Source: Marisa cornuarietis | Lineage: Eukaryota > Mollusca > Gastropoda > Architaenioglossa > Ampullariidae | Assembly (NCBI GenBank): GCA_004794655.1 | Contig: SMMW01000019.1 | Coordinates: 1,173,001-1,237,000, forward strand | Reading direction: 5' to 3' | Length of the DNA: 64,000 bases | Shown here: in pieces, positions 36,943 to 50,145 of the stretch | Layout: each line of letters opens with the position of its first letter | How positions within the stretch are numbered: position 1 is the first letter of the stretch | The notes under the pieces: model-generated | Told to the model about the DNA's origin: nothing | The model's input: only the letters and a program-made list of their open reading frames with translations | The model's database searches: none | Translations under genes and position numbers: made by a program

Positions 36943-37346
36943 GAACTTTATCTGCAGTCAGTCGGAGCAGTCTGATAACATGCAATGATAACTTTATCTG
37001 CAGTCAGTCGGAGCAGTCTGATAACATACAATGATAACTTTATCTGCAGTCAGTCGGAGCAGTCTGATAACATACAATAACAACTTTATCTGCAGTCAGT
37101 CGGAGCAGTCTGATAACATACAATGATAACTTTATCTGCAGTCAGTCGGAGCAGTCTGATAACATGCAATGATAACTTTATCTGCAGTCAGTCGGAGCAG
37201 TCTGATAACATACAATAACAAATTTATCTGCAGTCAGTCGGAGCAGTCTGATAACATACAATGATAACTTTATCTGCAGTCAGTCGGAGCAGTCTGATAA
37301 CATGCAATGATAACTTTATCTGCAGTCAGTCGGAGCAGTCTGACAA
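36943..37346 (+). repeat. 46-bp minisatellite, nine copies, three GATA motifs per unit
   Basis: CTGCAGTCAGTCGGAGCAGT occurs nine times at 46-bp spacing. Each unit also carries TTATCT, TGATAAC and usually a second TGATAAC, which are GATA-factor core motifs in both orientations. Copies are nearly identical, alternating ACATGCAAT and ACATACAAT. Confidence 0.97.
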
Positions 37347-38812
37347 CGTGGGCCTAAGTAGCAGCAACTTTAGTGACGCAGCTCAGTACGGCATAGAAAG
37401 ACGAGTACAGTAGTCACTTGGATCACAATTTTATCCGTTTCCAAAAGTTAGGTCTTGTTACTACTAGGGAACTGGGGAATGAAACTGTGTAAACGAAAAG
37501 CTCACACTGGTTTAAATAATTTCCTCTTTCTGAACTCTTCTGATCACAATTGTTTTTGCCTTTGATCTGCCAGTGCACACGCACTTATCCGATGCATGGA
37601 CAGGATCCTTTTATCCAACCTTCAATAAAAAAAAACTGAATAAGAATTAGAAGGCCAACTAAAACTAGTACTGTGCTTTCAGCTTACCAAATAATAAAAC
37701 TGCTCCCCTTTTCCCTACAGGAAGAAATTCTGACTCCCCTTTTTTCTTCCTTACTTTTGTTTAAGACCCGATACAGGATGAAGTACTTGACATGGTGCAT
37801 CCTATTCTGTCGTCGTAGCCCTATATTCCACTCGACCTTGAGTAGTTGGTACTTTCACATCCTCACTCATTCATTCACAGTTAACGCATTATTGACTGTA
37901 GGCGACAGGTCCTTACACAAGGAGGCAAGCGGATATACAATCAGTACAACGCAGGAATAAGCAGAAATGTGAACAACAAGGACAGAGTGTGACTAATTTT
38001 CTGGGAGAGACATCACCGAAGTTGCAGTAGATGGTGGAAAGGGAGGTAGAAAGGGAGGAGAGCCGTCCACCTTGAGCTACGGTCGCTGCTTAAGTCCAGA
38101 GGGGAAGACACTGTACTTTATCTGTTTTACATCTGTTATTGCAGGGTAGAGTATCTGTTGGATTCGATAAGATACCGTGTGAAATATCTTAGAATAAGAT
38201 ATCCTCTCACATGTCTGTTAGGGCAGGACACCGTGTCAGATCTACTAAAGCAAGACCCTGTCTGCTGACAGAGCTATGTTAGCGTCCCACTTTGATACAT
38301 TTCGATGTAAGCATTTTGTGCTTTTTATTTACTTACTTATTTATTTTTTGTAAGTATTAAAATTTTGTAACTGTATGCAGCAGTCGACATGTCACAAAAC
38401 CCTGAACATTGTTTTCCTCGTACAAAGCGGGAATAGAATTCACCTTCATTCACACCTGAAACTGTTGATTAAATCAGAAAACATATGCTCTCAGGAGTCA
38501 TAGAGACACAGGAAAGCTTAGAAACATCCCTAAAGTCACGTGGGCCACACGGACTTCTTCATCAGAGCAGGGACAGGCGCAAACTCTAATTTAGTTCTTG
38601 CTGGGGTGAGACCAGCGGCAGTAACTCTCGTTCACTGACCTTCGGGACGTGGCGTTCGCAAAGGCCACTGGATCAGTGTCAGGGAACAGGGGGGGGGGGA
38701 GGGGCATCCCTGACTGCTAGTGTCGTCTGGGACTTTGGTCCCGAGGAGTGAACAGCCGCACGTGTGATGGGACTCAGCAGGTCTGCAGCCAGTGAAGAGG
38801 ATAGATACGTCA

Positions 38813-38845
<33 letters not shown>

Positions 38846-38853
38846 CGCGCGCA
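38813..38853. repeat. (GT)n(GC)n alternating tract
   Basis: GT dinucleotides run directly into GC dinucleotides, a Z-DNA-prone sequence. Confidence 0.9.
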
Positions 38854-39759
38854 GATTTATATGTAGAACTGGCTCTGAATACTCACAGAGTTAGAATTCC
38901 GAGAGAACATAATCTCGACCGCCTACAGGTAAAAGCCATGCTTACCAGCTTACAGGAGAAGCGCAACTAAATCTGACGGTTCACAGGATTACAGAGGGTA
39001 TGATAAGAATAAATTAGTTATATTAAGTATAGATAAATAAATGACAGGATAGCTACGCGGCTGACGAACACTGTATGAGAAGTTTATTTCGAGTAAGCAA
39101 GTGAAGATAGAGAATTTCCAGATCTGAGTCCCCCTTATAAGCAGACTGTCAGCCAAGAAACATCTGAAACAGACTTACTACGTCCATTTCACTACATTAT
39201 TGTCCCACACCTCATCTACTGATATGAATAAGCTTGAACCCAATGTTTACGACAGAAGAAAGTCTAGTAAGTATTCTTATCGCATTTCATCAGATATAAC
39301 TTCTCTCGCAGAATTTGAGTACCGCGACACCACTCGGCAGTTGAAGGGTCAGAGCCTGCATCGTCTGAGATGCTTCATTTTACTACAGTTCATCTTAGAA
39401 ATATTTTATAAAGTAAGTTTAATAGCTTCATGGCTATAAAAAAATATCATGCTTTTTCATTTAAACTTAAACTGACTCTGTTTTGGTGGAAAGTAAAAAC
39501 TGTCCGATGGAATCTTATTGCGCTTCTCGCAGATAACAGCCACAGTGGGTGCCACAGCACTTGAGTGACGTACATGTAGTACTGTAGTCCAGCGCTCCAG
39601 GTACAAAACGCGATCTTGTATAAACGGCTAGGCGTAAGACGCTATAAGTTGCTACGTAGATATATTTTATCAATATCTGTCTATATCTGTTTTTAAAAAA
39701 TCGCGAGCCGTTCGGTATAGCCTTTAAGCATTTTGTCTGAACAATGCGTTGTTGGGTTC

Positions 39760-40075
39760 GACCCGCGGATCGATGCCGTGTCGGGAAGGTAGGCCGGTAT
39801 GGCTGGCGCATGCGCGGCGCCCTTTGACCAGGTCCTCTCCGTGAGCAGCCATGCAGCCAGCAGCGCCCTCTGGCGGATTTCTCTGCCATACACTCCACCA
39901 TGTCGTTTCGTTGGTCGACGAGAGCAGCGGCTCATGGTGTAGATCAATCGATGAACAGTTAGAGAAAGCGAGACTGAGGAAGGGTTGGGATAAGCGAAAG
40001 GATGGGGGGGGGGGTTGGCGATGGGCGGGATGGGTAGGAGGGGTGAAAAAAAGGGGGAGGGAGGGAAGGTGAATG
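39760..40075. promoter_or_regulatory. CpG-rich island with NRF1 palindrome and G-runs (candidate internal promoter)
   Basis: GCGCATGCGC at 39806-39815 is a perfect NRF1-type palindrome. Nearby sequence is CpG-rich (CGACCCGCGGATCGATGCC, GCGGCGCC). From 40003 to 40070 the + strand has repeated G-runs (GGGGGGGGGG, GGGCGGG, GGGTAGG, GGGG) with quadruplex potential. These are hallmarks of TATA-less promoters. It could start an alternative kinase transcript or a nested RNA. There is no expression evidence. Confidence 0.35.
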
Positions 40076-41524
40076 AGTGGTGAAGGTCGGCATAGGCGCC
40101 AACGCTGAAGAAAGAGGGCAGTCACGTGACCAGATGTACATCACGGCATGGATCTTGAGACAATGCAGGGAGAGGGGAGCGAGGGGGAGAAAGGAGGAAT
40201 GGAGAGAAGGGATGATGATCGAGGGCCTGATTTCATTGTTTCTTCTTTAGACAAGAGGAAGAGAGGACGAAAGAAAGGAAGAACGGAGAGGAGTTACATG
40301 TTGTGACGCACGCATGCGCAGATTAACGCTTATTTTTACGTTGGCAAGGCGATATCCGCCGATTCTGGTTACCTCATCTGTAATTTGAAATGATGACCCA
40401 CTGGTGCAGGTCACAACGTTCTACTTGAATATCAGTTGTGAAGTGCTCTGATGATTTTGGAGTATACTTATGTAAAGATAGTCACAAATTTGCTTTCTTC
40501 TGCTTTAATGATGATGGATTATCAAACATTTCATTTTTACGTGCTTTTCCCATTATTACAATCTACAGGTATTATCGTGGTGCTTTTATGTTCTGCTCGA
40601 TAAACATTTAAGGTCTGACCGAGGTTTAGCGAAACAAGTTGTGAACATTCGCTACATTGCCCGCTTTCTCTCACGCTTTTCTCTCTCATCTCTCTCTGTC
40701 ACACATACACAGACCCACACATATACAGACAAGCGCGCACTGCGTACATAAAATGTTCTCATAAGTTTCTGGGAATGTCTATAAGCTTTACTTTCTCTCG
40801 GTTTAGATCAGAAGTCCGCTGAAAATCAGACCAGACTGGAACGTGAGATACTCCTTCTGGGATGCTGTTTCATTGGTGAAGCCCTGTTTATATTTATGAG
40901 TAATCATGTATGTACGTACACACGGTGTTTAACTGTGAACCTGTATGCAGCGCATGCCAGCAGCTGACCATCGGTAAACTGGAGTATCTGTCTCCCATAG
41001 TAAACTGAAGTATCTGTCTTTCATAGAGAGTTGGGGAAGATAAGACAGTGAAGAAGAGATTGTTTACATATGTCTTAACATCCATTGTTTATAGCAAGTG
41101 CTAGGGGATCTTCAGAGTCAGTGCTAGAACATATCTAGAGCATATCCAGCTCTCAGGGCTGGGGTATGTTTCGTGCTAGGGTAGTCAGCACTGGGTATCT
41201 CCAGATGATACTAACTTGCTTAGGGTTAGGGCAGGCCATTTCTCCTCTACCACACACACACACACGAGCACACTAGTCGTTGCCAAGGCTTGTGAAGAGC
41301 CTTTTTGATGATAGCGATAAAGGAAAAAAAGAGGAAGAGTCAGAGAGGATAGATAAAACATGTAGTCAGAAATACATGTATTCATACAGACATACAGGTA
41401 GTCAGACAAACAGACATACAGGTAGACAGATAGATGGACAAACGAAGGGATGGAAGGACATCGGCTGAAATACCTCGCCACCCTTACCCCTCCCCGCAGC
41501 AACGGCTGCAGCGTAAAGCACGTA

Positions 41525-41612
41525 CTCTCCCACTCCCAGCCAATCAGAACGCTGTTTATTTCGTTCCCAGCCAATCAGAGTGCTGCTAATTTTTGCTCCC
41601 AGCCAATCAGCG
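41525..41612 (+). promoter_or_regulatory. Three tandem CCCAGCCAATCAG boxes
   Basis: CCAATCAG occurs at 41540-41547, 41571-41578 and 41603-41610, each within TCCCAGCCAATCAG. The spacing is 31 and 32 bp, about three helical turns, so bound factors would face the same side. CCAATCAG is the consensus for the trimeric NF-Y factor. GC-rich sequence with AGCGCCGGGCTGCAGCGCC follows at 41646. Confidence 0.45.
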
Positions 41613-41911
41613 CTGTTAGTTACGGAGTTTAATGTTGCTGTTCTTAGCGCCGGGCTGCAGCGCCGATCAATGTAAGCATCGTGCACACATTACCTATTGA
41701 AAAAAAAAATCAGATAAAAGTCCGCTGGCATGCTGCCAGACTTTTTAGCCTTTGAACAAAAACGTTCTCGAAGCCCTGCTGGGGAGCGGGCAGTCCCAGA
41801 AGCTGGCCTTATATTCATCCTTCGTTTCTTGCACGTGGGACCACCGCAACGGCTTGCGAGATGGTGCAGAACGCATCAACAGGCGTCAGACAGGCCTCCT
41901 TCACACTTTTT

Positions 41912-42005
41912 CGGTCAGTCCACATTATGTTAGTTATCAGTCAGTCCACACTATGTTAGTTATCAATCAGTCCACGCTATGGTTTCTTTCAGTCAGTCCA
42001 CTCTG
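41912..42005. repeat. Short tandem repeat of TCAGTCCACACTATGTTAGT
   Basis: TCAGTCCAC followed by a TATGTTAGTTATCA spacer recurs four times with decay. Confidence 0.7.
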
Positions 42006-42775
42006 TTTTATTTTTGTATTATTAAACGCTTGATTTTGTTCAGCAGTTGCATGCTCAGAGTTTCAGACCCTTGGAATGTGCGGGCAAAGTCCAGAAGAAG
42101 AAGAAGAAAAAAACCCAGCAAGGACAGACAGAGGCTCTTGGGAAGCGAAGACGGAGGACGATGCTACATGTCGAGTAACACGTGACTGTTCAGAGCGGTC
42201 TCTGCGGCAGACTGCATAGCTCACCATTGTCAGGCCTGGACCTGCCAGTTCCTTCCCCTGAGTTCAACAAACTGCGCCTCCATTCCTCTCCTCATCTCCA
42301 TCAGCAGCCTGCTAAAACACCCCGAGCCTGTTAGAGCCTACATTTTTCAACGTCCTCGATTCATATGTTGGCTTTTGATTCGCGCAGTGGCAGCGGTTGC
42401 TGGTGGTGTGTTAACGGTCGCTGGCATGTGGTCGCTGATGGTCTTCGTCATTTGCTCACCACCGCGGCGATATTTGGACGCCATTTGCAATTCATTTGGT
42501 CGTTTTGGTTGACAGCACTGCGGAAGCGGACGGGGGAGTTGAGGTGGGAGTTGGTGAGTGCGTGGTGTGAGATAAGTTGCGTGGCAGGAGAGGAGTGGTC
42601 AGTGATCCCCTAGTCCAGGCGGCACATAATAACCGTTCTAGAAACGTCATTATCTAAGGTCATTATCTGACGGTGAAAGATAATAGCGTGCAAGTGCATC
42701 ATCTCCATTGCCCCCCTCTCTCCTCTCCCCTACCCACCCCATCCGCTTGTACCTCACATCCTTTGACTCCGGACA

Positions 42776-42909
42776 GTTGGTGGCGCAGTGGTAAAAGCGA
42801 CAGTTAACATCGGATGTTGTGGGTTTGGATCTCGGCTCCGATACTCTTTCTGGGTTTGACACCTCTTACAGGGCTGACCGTCGGTGGTTTCTTCCGGTTT
42901 CCTCCACCC

Positions 42910-42957
<48 letters not shown>

Positions 42958-43095
42958 GGTAGTTGGTAGTAAGCTGCGCTTGATGTCTGCTTAAGGTATA
43001 TGCTCATGCACCTTTATGTATATGTGTGGATGTCAATGTAAAACTCTTTCAGCCCGCCTTCAATAGTGGGATAAGGCCCTATACAAATAAACGGA
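42776..43095 (+). mobile_element. Near-complete tRNA-SINE with (GT)n insert and LINE-like 3' tail
   Basis: The head has A box TGGCGCAGTGG (42781-42791) and B box GGTTTGGATC (42822-42831). The body has CAGGGCTGACCGTCGGTGG near 42870 and TTTCTTCCGGTTTCCTCC. A (GT)n tract follows at 42911-42956. The 3' end GGGATAAGGCCCTATACAAATAAAC (43060-43085) resembles the '..GCGCTATAAATAAA' tails of molluscan SINEs that borrow the 3' end of a LINE. The GT expansion lies between body and tail and may be a later microsatellite growth. It is in the same orientation as the host gene. Confidence 0.75.
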
Positions 43096-44719
43096 TTTAT
43101 TAATAAGCTATTTTTTTATTACTCTTTCAGTGATTCATCTGTATGTTCGCTTACTTGCCCTCTTGAACATCCTGGCTTGATGATCCTTTTTTCTGCTTGC
43201 CTTCCTACATATTCATATGCTCTTTCTTCTATTTGTCTCTGCCATCTGCGCTGCTCTTTGGCTTTGAATCAGCACATGAACACGAATTTGCTCATATTTT
43301 TTTAATAATTTCGCGAGGCTTTACGGCTGGCTTCGTTCTCCTCGCTATTAGGTCTGGAGCAGGTTGCAGCTAGTGCCATGGCTTACGCGTTTGGCGTGCC
43401 ATCAAGCAGGGGAGGAAATTAGCATGCAATACTTGTCTGCCCCTTCTCCCGATGACCAGTAAACATTACAGTCAGGGGCAGATAATGACAGCAGCAGCAG
43501 GCGCTTCTTTGAGATGATGCACGACATTATGACAGTGTCACAATTCGCACGTCCTAGGGGAGGTAACTCTGTTGCCTTGTGCTAGAGGGAGACTATCAGG
43601 GCGCGGCTGTTTTCACGTGGAGAGGCGAGTGGCGCCATCTATTTCGCACCATTGTTATTATCACGCAGAGAAAAGAGAGGCTGGAAATGCTCTAGGGAAA
43701 ATGGTCTTGCGCGTAAATATTGCACTCGTTTAGTACGCACGCACTTCGGCCTGCTACCAGTTCACTCCCTTGTCCTTGTCAGGAAGGAAAAGCTGTTTCT
43801 AATAGGTTTGACTCTTTGTTCTTTAATGTGAGTTCTCTGGCTAATTAAAAAAAGACCCCTGTTATCGAACTTTAACATTTATTTATTAACTTTCAGTCCA
43901 GTCTCATGCGCTTTTTCATCACTCTAGTCAGTATTTTCCAGAGTAGATGTAACGGGAATTATTTCCCCTACTCGGTGGGAAAAGTGATCTTTCGTGTGAT
44001 GACAGAGTCAAACTGTCTGCGCTATAGCGACGTTGTCTTTTTTCCCTCTTGTGTGACTTCATCTGCACCACGTCTGATAGTCTACATGAAAGAAATGATT
44101 CTTACTCCCCGGAAATTATGTCTGGAACATTTGCTTATGGCCTCTTTCTGGGTTGCTTCAGACAAAGTTGCAGTGCTCACTTCTTGTAGGCTTGGTAGGT
44201 AGCTCCTCCACACTCACCAGGTGCTAATGGTGAGTGGACGAGAAAGAGCTCTAGCTTGCGGGTGGGTAGGTAGGCACAGATTTCACTCTTTGTCGCCATT
44301 TCTAACAATCACTGATCTAAAACCACTGGACAGACCTGAAGCCACCACCACGCCATCCTGCTGCTAGGATGTCCACAGTGCACTCTGCCAACATCACAGC
44401 TTCGAAGCAAACATCACTAAAGAGTTGGTATGGCAACTAGCCTTGAAACACAGATTTAACCCCTATGGGTTTAAAATCAGGTGAGAAAGATCAATTTCAA
44501 AAGTTGCAATTTCGCGATTGTAGCAGGTTATTTGTTTCAGATTTTAGGGAATTTTATCCTGTGATCAACTATTCCGAGTCCTCAGATGATTTCGTACTCC
44601 TGTCCTGCATATCGCTCCCACTCTTTTGTATTGTCTCCTCTTCCCGTCTGCGTTTTCTTGGTGATGGTGTTGACTGCTGGCGAAAACAAAATCCCAACTT
44701 TGTATAATGGGGTTTTTTG

Positions 44720-44842
44720 GTCTGGATAATTTGCTGGAAAGGATTATTAGGCTTGGGTAATTTGTTGTAAAGGATTTGACTATGTTTGGGGTAATTTGTT
44801 GTAAATGATTATTTTGGTTAGGTGTCGGTAATTAATTGTAAA
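44720..44842. repeat. Degenerate ~38-bp repeat
   Basis: GGTAATTTGTTGTAAAGGAT and variants occur four times. Confidence 0.75.
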
Positions 44843-46095
44843 AGAAAGAAATTACTCGAATACGTTTACTACTACCACCATTACTTGAGAAACGGATAGC
44901 CGGGTAGTGAGAGTAGTGAGTCCAGCTCACTTGTACCGCGTGGCACAATTAATATCCCAAATAAACCAGCTGTTGACTGGATGCCATGCTCAATCAAAGG
45001 TCGAGAAATGAAAGACAGCAATGGAGAGGAGATGCACAGAAAATATCGACATTCTCACAGAAAAGATGAAACACTTCTTATAAGGTCATGGGACTATCTT
45101 ACCCCCACCTCCTTATTCAGTCCTCCTCCTTCTACAGTCTGTGTTTTTGTATCTGTCTGTTTTTGTTTTTTTTTTTGCCCAGCAGTCCGTCTTTCTGAAA
45201 AAAGGTAACTTCTCCAGTTATACGCCTCTTAGAGCATACTCTGCTTAGATCTGCCATTGTAGACACATTTTATTTACCATGCCCCAGTAAAATCCTGTGT
45301 ACCGGTTCATAACTTTCCCACGAGACCTGTCCGGCCTTTCAGAGTGTCCAAAGCTCGTCAGGATGGAGCTGTGGTGGGAGGGGAGGCGGCTGGAAGTTCA
45401 GCGCCGTAGCGCCATGCAAGGATCGATACAGGTGCAGGTAAATGAGAGATGTGATTGTCAAGGTTCGTTGCGCAGCGACTAGTACTTCTGATCGACTTGT
45501 GCTAACGGGACATCACTCTGATGATGGGAGAGGAGGTTTTAAGTCCACCCATGTGTGGTCTGCATAGATGTTCGCTGGTTCGGAATAAATATGTCTTTTA
45601 TCTTCGTCTCCGCTTTGGTGTATGTTCGTGTAGTGGTGGTGGTGGCGGTCAACACTCACTTGTTCATTTACTTTCTCATCTTTCTCTCTGTCCCTGATTA
45701 TTTTCTTCTTTATTCTCTCTTTCACTCTGTTTGTCTGGCTTTTTTCCCCTTACTTTTTTGGCTCTTTCGTTCATTAAATGATCGAAAAGGAAATGAATGT
45801 ATTTAAAGAAGGCGAGGATAAGTCCGTGGAACACGGAGCAAAAGTCGCCTCATAAAGTTGTTTATTTTATTTTAATTTCGCCTTTATTGAACTTCAAAAA
45901 AGCGTTTTAATAGCAGTTACTGTCCATTACATGTTCCTAAAATCTGTCCCGGAACCTAATGTTCGAAATCCATAGACTTTCAGCTTCCAAAGATTTCTTT
46001 GAAAATGTTTAATCAGGTCCAGAAATAGATCCTGACCTGTCCACACTTTTAACAAAAGGTGAGTTGGCAGGTCCAAGTCCCGAATGAGGCTCGAA

Positions 46096-46195
<100 letters not shown>

Positions 46196-46389
46196 GAGAG
46201 AGAGACCTGCACTTGCATGGGTAAACAAACACGACGAAGACTGCGGCCGCACACTGGCAGCGTGATTTTGAATATTTGAAAGCTGTTTTCATATTCTCCA
46301 TGAAAAATACATGGTCCATATTCTTCCGTACGGTCTACTGAAAGTAACGGGTTTGTAACTGGCTAACAAACTGGAACAATTTACTGTTT

Positions 46390-47960
46390 GGCTAACTTCA
46401 TGCAGACACTCAGAGAATACAGACTCAATCCCGTCAAGACCATTTCTTATGTAGGTTGGTTAACACATTGCTCACTATACACATCAGGCAGACCTCACTG
46501 TTATATAACAGTAGAGTTGCTTACATTTCTCACTTCACGAACATTTCAATTCATGGAAAAACTGTCAAGTTTGTTAAAACAAGCAAATAACCGAATAAAA
46601 AAATAGAAAAGCAAAACATAGAAAAACTAAATACAGAGTGCATTATGCAGTACCCAAATATCTATTAATTTTTGAAAGATAGTGCAAAGAGGGAAGTTTT
46701 TTTAGCATTTAAGAAATTCGTTACCTAACAGATTTCCTCAGTTCAGCTAACCTCCCTTCATTTTCTGTTTTCCCCCCGAAAGATACGACAATCTGCATAT
46801 GTCATTAACCGTCTTCTTGTAATTTTTGAAACCTAACATATGTAGTTCAATTATTTTAAACATTTTAAATCGCAGCTTCTGAATAAAAAGCTGTTGTGAT
46901 TTTGTATAATGATGCACTGCACAGAGAGATAACTAAAACAGGGTTCGAGGAGAGCTCTGGATGCCTAAAAAGTCTTAGAAATCTGACAGTTTGTGCTGCA
47001 CGATTTACTTACTGACAAACATACAGACTGACGGAGAAACACACATGCAAATCTTCATCATGATATTCATTTACACATACATTCATTATTTTTACAACAA
47101 AGTATTGTTTGACTGACAGAGCAGCAACTCAGTAGATCGGTTTGTTCCAGCTCACTTGGGCGAATAATAAAGCTTTAGTGTATTATTTATCTGTTCTGTT
47201 GTATGTCAGGGTTAAGAGACCCATATGGTAAATGTGAAAAGGGTTTTAAGAAGAATTCTAAAATTTAGTTCAGTAACAGCAGTTACACACATTATATAGA
47301 AGGTAAAATTTAAAATATATGCTTCAAATCACTTGGGTAATTTAGCGGAGGGACTTAAGAGGGATGTAGTGTGGGATAGCTAACAGGTGTTGAAGATTCG
47401 AGACATCAGTGATGCTGTTTGAAGCTGATAATTTTCCCCAAAATTCAGGCAATAAAGTCTTCTAAACAAGCTAACAAATTAATATTATTAAGACAGTAAT
47501 TTCTGGCTCCTTTCTTTGAACTTGACATTTTCTAGAAGCTGTTTTCACATCTAAACAAATGTTTAATTTTACTACTAATTTTGACTATTTTTTATAGTTG
47601 TTGAGGCTTAAAAAGTATTTTTTCTCGGAATTTATATTCCATTATTACTATTAAAATCATCACATTTTTTTCTATAAAAAATTTGTAATCGTCTATTTTG
47701 CGCTAACATTATAATAATGTTACTGATGTCTGATATATGTTGGTTTTGCTGTTTTTAAGATTAGAATAATCTAAATTAATGTTCCTTCACCCCTAGTATG
47801 ACTTCCATATGACAAAAATTAGTGTAGAGTGAAGGTTCTATTTTAGTGACTATGCAGCTACTAGGATTTTCCCCCTTATATATAAAAATATGAACGGTGA
47901 CTAACTGTAATAGTCAACTTACTCACCGTAACTAAGAAACAATATAAATAATCTATGTTT
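46390..47960. other. AT-rich stretch, no feature seen
   Basis: Base composition is markedly AT-richer than the surroundings, with many A and T runs and short frames only. No domain, repeat unit or transposon terminus was recognised. Confidence 0.5.
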
Positions 47961-49852
47961 CTGATTTTAACTCACACAAGTTTAAGTAAGAGGCGACGGT
48001 GCAAAGGCCGAAGTAAAGTACCGATCGAGTGCTAGGAGCAGGCGGTTCATCTGTCACCAGCTGTAAGGTGTTGATGTGATTTCGCACTTCTATAAATGCA
48101 GGCCTAGCACAGAGACTTATTACAGTAAACAGCGCAGATAATGTACTACTTATGTTCATGTTTAGCAAAGGCTTCATTTAGATTTTTTTAAAACTAAATA
48201 ACAAATAGCTCAAAAATATCTCGACCTTAGTTTTCGATTCTCAAGAGACTAGCGAGTAATGGAAGTCATTCGCAAGTGATGCCGCCCACCTGTCATGCTG
48301 CTCCTCTTCCGAGCAGGTCACTCGTCGACTAGAGAGGTTACATGTCAAACTCATTCCCGTGGGGTGCGCTGAGCTGTGGAGGTTGGCTGGGCAGGCCAGT
48401 GATCTTATATACAATGTAGGCTAACAATAAGGTACTTACTGCCAGGTCTGATACACCACTTGCAGTTGGACCATGCTGTCTCTTGCCACCACTTTGTGCA
48501 GCATCTTCCTGGAAATTTCTCATGGTTTTCTGCTGTGTATTCAGACACTAGTTCGACTTGCGACCCGCACACTTGCACGCACGCACGCACGCACGCACGC
48601 AGGCAGATTCACTTAACATCCCATTTATCGCACTTTCCCTCCCTCCAAAACAACTCACACAAGCACGCTTTCCCCCTCCCTATCTGCTTGTACCTCGCTC
48701 TCTTTCATGTGCGTGCCGCACCTTTGCTAATGACCGCAGGTGAAAATATATGTGCATGCATGCTTGCCTACTTAACTGACTTTTTGATTGATGTACGTGG
48801 CTGATAACATGCGGAAGGAATGACTTGGCGATGATTTAGAGAGAGAGAGAGCTACATTTTACGAATGTCGCAAAGACGTCTTGTTAATACCCCCAGGTGC
48901 AACATCTTTTGATCGTATTTGCACCTGGCTTATTTTACCTGTCCTACCTCCGAGTTGTGTTTTATGGGGCCCGGCGCAATAGTGTACACAAAGATCGATT
49001 TTTTTTTCTCTCTCTGAACAATCGCTTGAGTCCACTTGTCTGGCCCCTTCGGGTGCCCCATCGATTGGTCTTTCACTGCCAGCACTTTGCCTGATGGTAA
49101 GTCTGGGGCACCCGACTTACTCCCTTCCCCATTTCTCAAACGACCTTGACACTTCCCCCTCCCCTCCTTCATCGACTACAGATGGGCGAAAGGGGAAGTT
49201 CTATGGCGGTGGAAGAACCAAGAGAAAGAGAAAAGCTTGCTGGAACGTTCGGCTGTGTAGAGTAAGAACCTTGACAAAACTCGTGACTGTGACAGCAGTG
49301 GCCATAAACAGAATCTGTCTTTGTGGCTGTGGCGGTACCCACCCCCCACCCCCCACCCCAAAAGTTTTTTTTTCAGGTTCTACTCTTTTTACGAAAACCT
49401 CGGAAAGCAGCATGTTTACTGTTTGCAATGTTCACTTCTTATCTGTGTGCACCACAGTAGTGTCCCCTGTCATGTAGAAATCAGTATGTATAGCTATTTG
49501 TCTCCCCCTCCCACTTTCTACCCCGTTGTGGATACGTGGCGTGGAATAACTAATTATCATCTGGAGCCGTCTATATCCGCGAAGTTTGTTTGCTGGGCAG
49601 GGCTTACTCGTCGATCGTTACCTCTGACATTCAGGAAAGTGCAGTTGATTACGGACCCGCCGTCTTCACTGTGTATTCTTCTACTTTAACCCTCCGACTC
49701 CCATGCGAGGTCAGCCGAAGGCACACCCAGTCTTTAGTTCAGTGCCTTCGCAGTGATTCGTAATCCTTGTCGTCAGGCTTAATGTTGTGAGATCTCTAGC
49801 TCAGCCACTTTTTTTCTACGGACATCCGTTCCAAATAAGCCCTATGAAACCG

Positions 49853-50145
49853 TCAGATAAACCCCATCTACGTGAAATAAACTATCAACCAGATAAACTA
49901 CATCTATCAGGAGATATCCCTTATCAGTCCTGATATCTACTTAAGACAAATTCACCTAATATATGACTAAGACAACCCACATCAGATCGGCGCAATAAAC
50001 GATACCCATCGATAAGATAAACAATGTCTACTCAAGTTAAATAAAGTACACCTATAGGTCAGATAAATAATATCTTCCGGTAAGATTAATTATATCTGTT
50101 GGTGAGATCAACCATATTTTTCTGGTCAGACAAACAAGCCTACCT
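49853..50145. repeat. Degenerate AGATAAAC-type tandem repeat
   Basis: Variants of CAGATAAACTACATCTAYC recur about ten times with irregular 25-32-bp spacing. Confidence 0.7.
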
